NCBI GenBank assembly: GCA_001687465.1
Contig: LVLI01000185.1
Location: forward strand, 1 to 64,000
DNA: 64,000 bases
Direction of reading: 5' to 3'
Origin: Halocafeteria seosinensis
Lineage: Eukaryota; Sar; Bigyra; Bicosoecida
The position numbers and the translations under genes were made by a program. Each line of letters opens with the position of its first letter. Position 1 is the first letter of the stretch. The notes beneath the pieces are model-generated. The model saw only the letters and a list, made by a program, of their open reading frames with translations. It was not told the origin of the DNA and did no database searches. This document shows positions 57,260 through 64,000 of this stretch, in pieces.

Positions 57260-60116
57260 TCAGCTCGGCCCAGGTATTAGACGCCTCGACGTCTGCTCAA
57301 TCTTGAATGACTTGGGCTTCCGGTTCAGCTGATGCATCGCCGAATGATATACAGGGCTGCATTTAGCATATTTATCGCTCCATCGTATATGATCTTGACT
57401 ATCTTGCCTTCTCTCGCTTCGCACTTGCGACAGACGGCTATTTGCCTCTAGCCTCTCTTTTCTCTGCAAATGCTCTTCATACCGCTCGGCAGTCTTACGA
57501 ATATTAACATCCACCACAGCATTGACCGTACTGGGGGTATTTTGCGGTCCCCTAATCGATATTGGTACATGCTCAACTTCTTCTCGTTTTCCGTCACTTA
57601 GATCCAAGAATGCCTTGAGCCCAAGGGAACCAGGAGTGCGTGGTTTACTGCGGAGAGCATTGTGAAACTTCTTGAATAACATGGATCGTTCCATATAGCT
57701 CTTAGCCCCAACGCTCGACCGAGCGGCCTTAGTGATGGGGGGAGAGTGGCCTCCACTGTTGCTTTCGCATGATAAATACGAGCCGGTTGATCGGCGCATC
57801 AACTTTTCCCCACTCGGCGTGCTGTTTGACGCATCCTCATTCTCCGGATCTCGTCCAAAACGAGAAGGAGAGGGTGCGGTAAAAAAGTTGCCGAAGCCTG
57901 ATTCAGTTGTTATACAGCGCAATGGTTCATTCTCATCCTCCGCGTCATTCTTATTCTTGCTTACATTGTAGCGCCTCATCGAGATCAGATAGATGTTCTT
58001 TTCCAGTTGCGGTTGTTGCAGTCCCATTCGCTTGTCAATTTGGCTGGTAAGAGCAACTCGACGCTTGTTCACATCACTCACTGGTAAAGGCTTTCGACCT
58101 GGACCTGGTTGCGGAGGAGAGAGTGTATATTCCGAATCCTTCTCTGGGACGATAGGCGGAGCTAAAGATTTTAGAGAAGCCGAGTCCCTAATGGGGACAC
58201 CATCCTTCTTGCGACATAGAGCTCCAGTGCCCAATATCCCTGCCGCCGTAAGGAGTGACGGAGATTCCTGATTCTTTAGTTTTGGCTGGTTAAATTCAAT
58301 TTTGACGTACTTCCCACAAGAATATACAACAACAGACTTATGCGAAGACTGCCCGTGATTCGATGTCTTCCTCTTTTCACTCATCACTTCCTTGCTCTGT
58401 TTGTCAGTTTCTATGGCTTGCTTCGAGCTATTTCCGTTTCGTGGGGTACCATATACTCGCCGTTTTAGGCTACGCACCGCCTCATCTACCAAGACATCGT
58501 TTCTGGCAGCTTTCTGGAGTTTGCTCTTCCGCTCTGCTTTCCGGAAACTGGAAACACTAGAGGGATTATTGAAAAAAGCCCCATATGGCTTATCCGTTGC
58601 TCCCAGCGTCTCGACGAATTTTGAATGGAGGTATCTGGTGGCTGACTTCGTCCTCATTCGATTCAGCTCTAAGCCTGTTAACTGCTGTGAAGCGAGCTTC
58701 GAATGCAGTTCATCTAATTCTGCCGAGGAAGGCTCACCCTCCGCAAAGTCAAACAACTCTTCCATTATGTCTTTTTTCTCGTCCAGTGTTGAAGAGTCTT
58801 TTCCTTCTTTGTGGTCACCGATAGCCAGGAGATGCAACAGTTGCTTCGTTTCCAAAACTATTGCCTCAACAACTGACGTAGCTACCAAATTCGCTCGATA
58901 TAAGTGGCCATTTACTATTTCATAAGCTCCAAATATTGAACCTGACTCAAGTTGCTGCACTAATAATCTTTGTGCCGTCACTATTTCGGCGACTTCCCGC
59001 TCTTCCAGGTAGCCCTTCTTGCACTGCTCTTCCTCTTCTCCAGTACTAACACTTCTACTCTTCTCGGTGTTCGGAAAATTATGGTATCGCACTGCATTCA
59101 ATCGGTCTACGTAATCAATATCGGTGTCCTCACAGTCTGTTCCCCAACGCAGTGGGACTGATATCGGTTTATTTTGCTGCATCATTTCTGCTAAATATTG
59201 GGATTTTGCTCGTCCACGTGCTGCGCGAGCAATGTCGCTCACTCTCGCTGAAGGCAATACAAATTTTAGAGTCGTAAACACGTCCCGTTGTACTTCGCAC
59301 CTCCCTCTGCGGATAATGTACAGTTCCTGTGGGGGGCTATCCTGATGCACAATTACCTGCCCTGGTTGATACAAGCGCTGGCTCATTACTCCAAAGAGTC
59401 TTAACAGGCGCAGTCTCGAACAGCCTTTGAATAAGTGTAATTTCGACAAGAAGTCAACGACATCCCATGTAATCTGTTCGCGAAAAGGCGTCGATGCCAC
59501 TTCGAAGTCAGATGCGGTAATATAAAGGAGTTCAGTCTGATTTCCTTTATACATTGAGGTCGCGATAGCAGTTACATTGTGATAGCTACTATGAATAATG
59601 TCCACCACGCCAAATGTATCGCCCGGTTCACACGTACAAATTGTTTCACCTCCTGCAACAATAGTAACTTGTCCACTAAAGACAATGTGCAACGTATCAT
59701 CTGCTCTGTCTATACCCTCCTGGAGTATGATATCACCAAAACCGAGTTTCTTGTACTGGACGAACTTTGCCAAAGCACGTAACCTTGCTGGTTGGAAATT
59801 ACTGAATGCATCGACGAACTGGAGCCACTCGGCGATCATATCTATATCTGTTGACGATCGATCCAGTGGATGCTTCCTGTGGAAAACATGTTGAGGCGTT
59901 CACTACGGGCTGAAATTTCAGGACACAGTAATCAGTTTTGGCAACATACGAGCAAAGTCTCTCCTGACGGGTCTTGACGTTGATCGCCTGGAAATCCTTT
60001 CGTTCAGTGATCCATCTGTAAAAGTACGCGCCACTATGAGCTCAGTTTCATCATAAGTAACAGGATGACTCATTCACGCACTTTAGTCGCTGGTTCGTTT
60101 CCGGGTCTTGCGCCAT
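57260..60116 (-). CDS. Protein with two cyclic-nucleotide-binding-type domains
   Basis: Three exons: 60116-60082, 60015-59950, 59876-57260 (905 aa). The first cNMP-binding fold is at about 66-150 (YKKLGFGDIILQEGIDRADD, LHIVFSGQVTIVAGG, CEPGDTFGVVDII). A second begins near 179 (CSRLRLLRLFGVMSQRLYQP, LYIIRRGRCEVQRDV). It is interrupted by an insert of about 100 residues before its PBC-like part (LESGSIFGAYEIVNG...VVEAIVLETKQLL). The remaining 500 residues are Ser/Lys/Arg-rich and probably disordered. No kinase or channel domain is visible. The canonical Arg of the phosphate-binding cassette (RxAxx) is not evident in either copy, so nucleotide binding is uncertain. Similar architectures occur among axonemal and sperm cNBD proteins; with SPAG6 and BBS1 nearby a ciliary role is plausible but inferred. 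Confidence 0.75.
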
Positions 60117-61022
60117 TGTGACAGTGGTTTTCCTCGGAGTCGTCTATCACCTTTACGGAGCTCGAATGACTCGATTCAGCATCCAGTCGTAAATGCTCTG
60201 GCTAGCCACATGCGGACGGAAGTGAAATGTACCCAAAAGTACTCCTTGTTTGGCCACAATTCATCGATTTACGCGCAAGTTCAACGTAAGACAAAAGCAT
60301 GCTTTCCCTAAACGTTCACACTCGTACTTACACGTGCGTCTAAATATTATACTACTACAATGATTCGAATCGTCAGGCCTGTGTCTGTAGCGCTCCAACA
60401 ATTCGTGTATCCAGTTGTTGATCTTAGCCTTCAACAACGTGACAAAACTCAACTGGTGACCGAGAGAGAACAAGAATCAGAGACAGACTACGTGGGGTGA
60501 CGCTGAGACGAAAGTGATTAGTATGCAAGCTATAACAGTTATCAGTGCAATATGTGCGTGTAGTTTAGACACTAGAACTGGCTAGGACTCCTGTGGTACA
60601 ACACAACACTATGTAGAGTGCCAGTAAGAGTTTTAGTGGATTACACCACTGATCTACCTGTATTTCCTAGTTTGTGGAATCAAGAAAAAGTGGGAATGAC
60701 AGTTTTGAGAAAGCCAAAGCTACTATTCTAGTAAGAATCCAACTCCACCGTAATCTAGCACTCTTTCGAAACACCTAACACCTATGGACACACCAGAGTA
60801 GACAGAATGCTTCCGTTGTAGATACGAAAATCCCCGATGTTATCTTTCGCACCGATATTACTATGTGCTATTGCGGCGAAAAACTTAATAGCTCACCTGG
60901 CTGACAAGATTTTTTGTAGTCCTAGTCTATCCCGTCTCCCATTGAAACGTCGCTGCATATCGCTGCATTTGGAGCCAGTGAGTTCCGCAGATATTGCCTA
61001 AGATCGCATAGAAATCGGAAAA
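60117..61022. other. Intergenic stretch of about 0.9 kb, nothing recognised
   Basis: Only short frames on both strands (up to 70 codons). A GATTCGAATC near 60363 resembles part of a tRNA B box, but no cloverleaf can be folded around it. The upstream side contains the promoter of the cNBD gene. Confidence 0.35.
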
Positions 61023-63743
61023 TCAGTGGAGCAAGGACGTTACCATCGGCAGGAATCCAATACGCATTGATTGATCTTCTTGACTGGTTGGAGGAAGGAA
61101 CTCAGTCGATTGTGCCAACATGCGACATACGAGTCTGAAGTCTTCAGGAAACATGGTCCATAGATGTGGCTGGTGATATTCCGCCCACTGCTTTAATTTC
61201 CCACGAGAAATGGCGTTTCGAGTCGACCCTTCAACACTAGTATCACTCGATGGACCACAACATAGATATCGTACTTTCATGGCGGGATACGGTGAATCCC
61301 CATTTTCCCAACACGCTAATGGGAGTGTATCACCCACTTCGGAGAGCAGTTTCATCTTTTTTGGTATGTATGGTTGATAATGACCACTCATACTGGTATT
61401 CCAATTTAACACAGTGATAGCGAGAGCCGGAGAATCCGAGCCAAGAAGCCTAGAAAGCAACCCTTGAGTGCCCGTTTCCTGCCCCAAAGCGATGCATGTG
61501 CCCAGTCCCACTTCCGAAACGTGGGCGGGAATCTCCAATCCATCTTCCAAACTCGAAGAAGGGCAGATAAAAAATCGATAGATGCTGTAGGCGTTGGACA
61601 AAGAGAATAGATCAGAACTCAATCGATGGGCAGGAGAAAACGTATAGAATTCAGTTGAAGTCTGCAACGGCGCAGACTGTACTTGCCCGGCATCCAGAGT
61701 TACCTTGTCACTGAAGAAATACAAGGACGGCTGAGGCTCCGCACGCGTCGCAGCGCCACTAAAACATTTTGGGAAAACCTCATTTAACGACACAGCAGAT
61801 CGGTGCACTCCGGTTTGTAGCGAAGCAACGCAAATACCTAGAAGACAACGGCAGCGTCTACAGCGGATGGCTGCTAACTCAGGGCTCTCTTGTCCCGGAT
61901 TCGAGAGCCTAGCAGCGCGAGAGAACGTATCCCAGGTGAACGTTTTTAAATTCACGGTGTCCGTAGATACATTCAGGATGGAAGAGGATGTGTTTATGTC
62001 CCATCTTCGATTGTGGAATGAAAGCTTGCAACCTGATGACATAATATCGACAGGATGCAACATCAAGCATCGGTCAGCGATTCCAATGCTATGTGGACGG
62101 GCCGTCACGTCCTCTCGGGGAAGAAGATGTCCTCGTTCGTTGGAGTGACACAGCCAAAATTCACTCCATTCGTGCCAGTTCGAGCTCGGGAGATCAAACG
62201 CGTTCTCAACATCAGAAACAAGCCACAACTTATTCATACAAAATCGGCAGAGCCCATCACACTTAGCAACTTCTTCATGTATCTGCTTTCGGCTATGCCG
62301 CTGCTTCCTGTCCGGAACCGCCTCCCCGCGGTAATACAGTGGAAGCCTAAGGCTTACATGGTCTTCCCTGATATGAAGTATACCTCTTTCAAGTTCAAGT
62401 CGGTAAGGAAACGAAAGTTTAAGGAAAAACTGACGAGGCTGAATACTATATTTATTTGCAAGTTCCTCCGGGATAGAAAAATAAGCCAAAAGGCAGCCAT
62501 TCCTTACAGAGAACGCCGGGCACCACGCTTTAGGAAGGTCCTTTAGTCCAGGCACGTGGATGTAGAGTTGATAAACAGATATTTTTGGTTGTTTTTCTAG
62601 ACAGAAATTGGGTCGTCTGAATCGCTCTTTCGGAAAAGGTCCTGTTGATGGGACGGCTGGCAAAGATGGGCCCAGAATTTCGGTAGTTGCACTTGGTTCT
62701 TTGTGTGTTCTCCGTGGGCGATCCGTGAAGTGAGGACTGTCCAATGCTTCACTACACGCCGACAATCTAAACGGAACGCTTACCCCAGCGACGTATCCTT
62801 GTGAAGTCACCAACGCCGTAAAGTATACCCCTTCCTCACTAGGGAGTGTCATAGAAACGGTGCCCTCGAGAACGGAGGGTAACTCTAATACTGCCGATGA
62901 TGCGATCATATCTGTTCGCCGGCCGAGTGCTGTAAAAAGTTCCTCAAAAGAGTCTGGCCGTTCGTCAGTTCTCAGAGAGCTTATCACTCTCTGAATTGCT
63001 GGGATATTTGACAACGGATCCAAGAACTCTACCTTGTAATGATCCTGCTGAGGGTTGAGTAGTTCCCAGACATCCTCGCGATGTATTTCTTCCCTTGGTT
63101 CCCGCGGAAGTTTATAAAGAGCAATGTAGTCGAACTCAGACGGACTGGAAACTTCCTCACTCCCGTACTCTTCATCAAAGGGAAACGTCTCCCCCCGTTG
63201 GTGCGACACCAACCTACCCAAAGCGGAGCGGTCGTGAACACTGGAGAGAGGAATTTCGTACTGAAGGGTCATTATAGATCCAGGGGTTGGGACGTTGGTG
63301 ATTTCATTTCCCTTTCGAACTGACTCAATGTGGATGTTTGCCAAATACGGGGGTCGCGTTCCTTCTTCAGGGCGACGCTCCTGAGGAGGCTGCTTAAAGT
63401 CTTCTACCGGTACTGTCTGCTCCTCACGATACTGCGCAGTATGGACAGAGGATTCTTGATCCACTTCTTTCGACAATGATTTAACCACATTATCGAATGC
63501 TTTCGATGATTCCTGTTTGGCTCGATTCTCTTGTGAAAGTGCCGAATCAGCCTCATGCTGAGCGCGTTGGACCCTGCTTCCGGGCAGACAAACACCCGAT
63601 AAATATAATATGATAAAAAAACTCAAAATATCTACGTACTCTGCTCTGAGAGCATCTACCCGAGCTCTAGCATCTTCTTTAGCTTGCTGAGCCTTGCGAA
63701 TTTGCTCCCGGAGTCTCTCTTCTTCCCGTCGCTTGTCCTCCAT
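61023..63743 (-). CDS. UBE3D-like (HECT-like) E3 ubiquitin ligase with coiled-coil N-terminus
   Basis: Two exons: 63743-63640 and 63573-61023 (884 aa). The C-terminal half matches human UBE3D (389 aa) in order: a Cys pair CDGLCRFCMNKLWL, DLPSSNWHEWSEFWLCH, a second pair RCRRCRCLLG, a strand with MKVRYLCCG, and an end segment PEDFRLVCRMLAQSTEFLPP. UBE3D binds cyclin-loaded UBCH10 and has been described as a HECT-like ligase. The N-terminal addition has a coiled coil at 1-100 (EDKRREEERLREQIRKAQQA) and a segment around 130-220 (GSIMTLQYEIPL, FDYIALYKLPRE) that resembles a SKICH-type beta sandwich. The intron 63574-63639 is 66 nt, in frame and stop-free. If not removed it would add a false hydrophobic helix within the coiled coil. 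Confidence 0.72.
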   Translation of the reverse strand: MEDKRREEERLREQIRKAQQAKEDARARVDALRAEYVDILSFFIILYLSGVCLPGSRVQRAQHEADSALSQENRAKQESSKAFDNVVKSLSKEVDQESSVHTAQYREEQTVPVEDFKQPPQERRPEEGTRPPYLANIHIESVRKGNEITNVPTPGSIMTLQYEIPLSSVHDRSALGRLVSHQRGETFPFDEEYGSEEVSSPSEFDYIALYKLPREPREEIHREDVWELLNPQQDHYKVEFLDPLSNIPAIQRVISSLRTDERPDSFEELFTALGRRTDMIASSAVLELPSVLEGTVSMTLPSEEGVYFTALVTSQGYVAGVSVPFRLSACSEALDSPHFTDRPRRTHKEPSATTEILGPSLPAVPSTGPFPKERFRRPNFCLEKQPKISVYQLYIHVPGLKDLPKAWCPAFSVRNGCLLAYFSIPEELANKYSIQPRQFFLKLSFPYRLELERGILHIREDHVSLRLPLYYRGEAVPDRKQRHSRKQIHEEVAKCDGLCRFCMNKLWLVSDVENAFDLPSSNWHEWSEFWLCHSNERGHLLPREDVTARPHSIGIADRCLMLHPVDIMSSGCKLSFHNRRWDINTSSSILNVSTDTVNLKTFTWDTFSRAARLSNPGQESPELAAIRCRRCRCLLGICVASLQTGVHRSAVSLNEVFPKCFSGAATRAEPQPSLYFFSDKVTLDAGQVQSAPLQTSTEFYTFSPAHRLSSDLFSLSNAYSIYRFFICPSSSLEDGLEIPAHVSEVGLGTCIALGQETGTQGLLSRLLGSDSPALAITVLNWNTSMSGHYQPYIPKKMKLLSEVGDTLPLACWENGDSPYPAMKVRYLCCGPSSDTSVEGSTRNAISRGKLKQWAEYHQPHLWTMFPEDFRLVCRMLAQSTEFLPPTSQEDQSMRIGFLPMVTSLLH

Positions 63744-63855
63744 GATTTTCCCCCCATTCCCATTCAATATAGAACACCTCCTCCGTTAACTAACCGTGGC
63801 CGCAATCCACATTCAATACTGGCACGAACATACAAATTGTACGCAGAGCTGGGAT

Positions 63856-63953
63856 ATTTCGGGGGTCCGGTATCGGGGGTTTTTTCGGGGGCCCCGCCAG
63901 ATTCTCTTCCGTACAGCTTGTTTTTTCGGGGCTATATGGTGAAATTTCGGGGG
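63856..63953. repeat. Cluster of five TTTCGGGG-type boxes
   Basis: Five copies of a T-run followed by CGGGG(G) (63856, 63871 as TATCGGGGG, 63880, 63921, 63944) lie in about 100 bp upstream of the UBE3D-like gene. Direct same-strand repetition in a promoter-side position is what is seen; any regulatory role is inference. Confidence 0.6.
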
Positions 63954-64000
63954 CACAGTTGTCAGTGAACCAATGATGGAACATGAGCCGATTTAGGCAC

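Noticed and set aside
60355-60375. GATTCGAATC as a tRNA B box
   Set aside because: No acceptor, D or anticodon arm can be folded at the right spacing.
63574-63639. Apparent transmembrane helix in the UBE3D-like protein
   Set aside because: It is a stop-free 66-nt intron (GTACGT...GCAG); removing it restores a continuous coiled coil.

Overview
This window is nuclear DNA of a gene-dense eukaryotic microbe. I modelled 26 protein-coding genes with good support, one tRNA gene and a few weak candidates. They carry about 84 GT-AG introns, mostly 60-100 nt, and about 70% of the window is coding. Genes lie on both strands in no operon-like order. Divergent starts are as close as 94 bp, and one convergent pair overlaps by 9 bp of coding sequence. 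A central-pair axoneme protein (SPAG6/PF16) and a BBSome subunit (BBS1) indicate a cilium or flagellum at some life stage. ALG10 indicates full glucosylation of the N-glycan precursor. No plastid gene is visible. The lineage cannot be fixed from sequence reading alone; a flagellated protist or alga such as a stramenopile would fit.

Layout. 0.7-8.3 kb: a SNF5-type chromatin remodelling subunit with C-terminal HMG-box-like modules, a CDK7-like kinase and a class II histone deacetylase. 8.8-18.8 kb: ADP/ATP carrier, a spliced 88-residue membrane protein, a large protein with an SCP2-like domain, a coiled-coil protein and a mitochondrial helical-repeat protein. 19.2-29.1 kb: proteasome beta-6, SPAG6, ALG10, a Bax-inhibitor-1 family protein, tRNA-Ser(GCU) and AP-1 mu. 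30-40.3 kb: a multi-pass membrane protein, the rRNA methyltransferase NOP2, an unassigned stretch of about 2 kb, a voltage-gated K+ channel and a Qa-SNARE. 40.4-55.3 kb: BBS1, a Tudor-like protein, a DEAD-box helicase, an ACBP/2,4-dienoyl-CoA reductase fusion, ELP3 and RABL6. 55.6-63.8 kb: a membrane protein with a PH-like region, a cyclic-nucleotide-binding protein and a UBE3D-like ubiquitin ligase with an added N-terminus.

Most genes are conserved housekeeping genes acting in separate processes: chromatin and transcription, rRNA and tRNA modification, secretion and vesicle traffic, mitochondrial metabolism, and cilia. I found no CRISPR array, transposon or defence island. The more unusual points are domain architectures (SNF5+HMG, ACBP+DECR, an ELP3 insertion, UBE3D with a new N-terminus), introns of 37-40 nt, introns that are length-neutral and stop-free, and the non-coding-looking tract at 34.2-36.4 kb.
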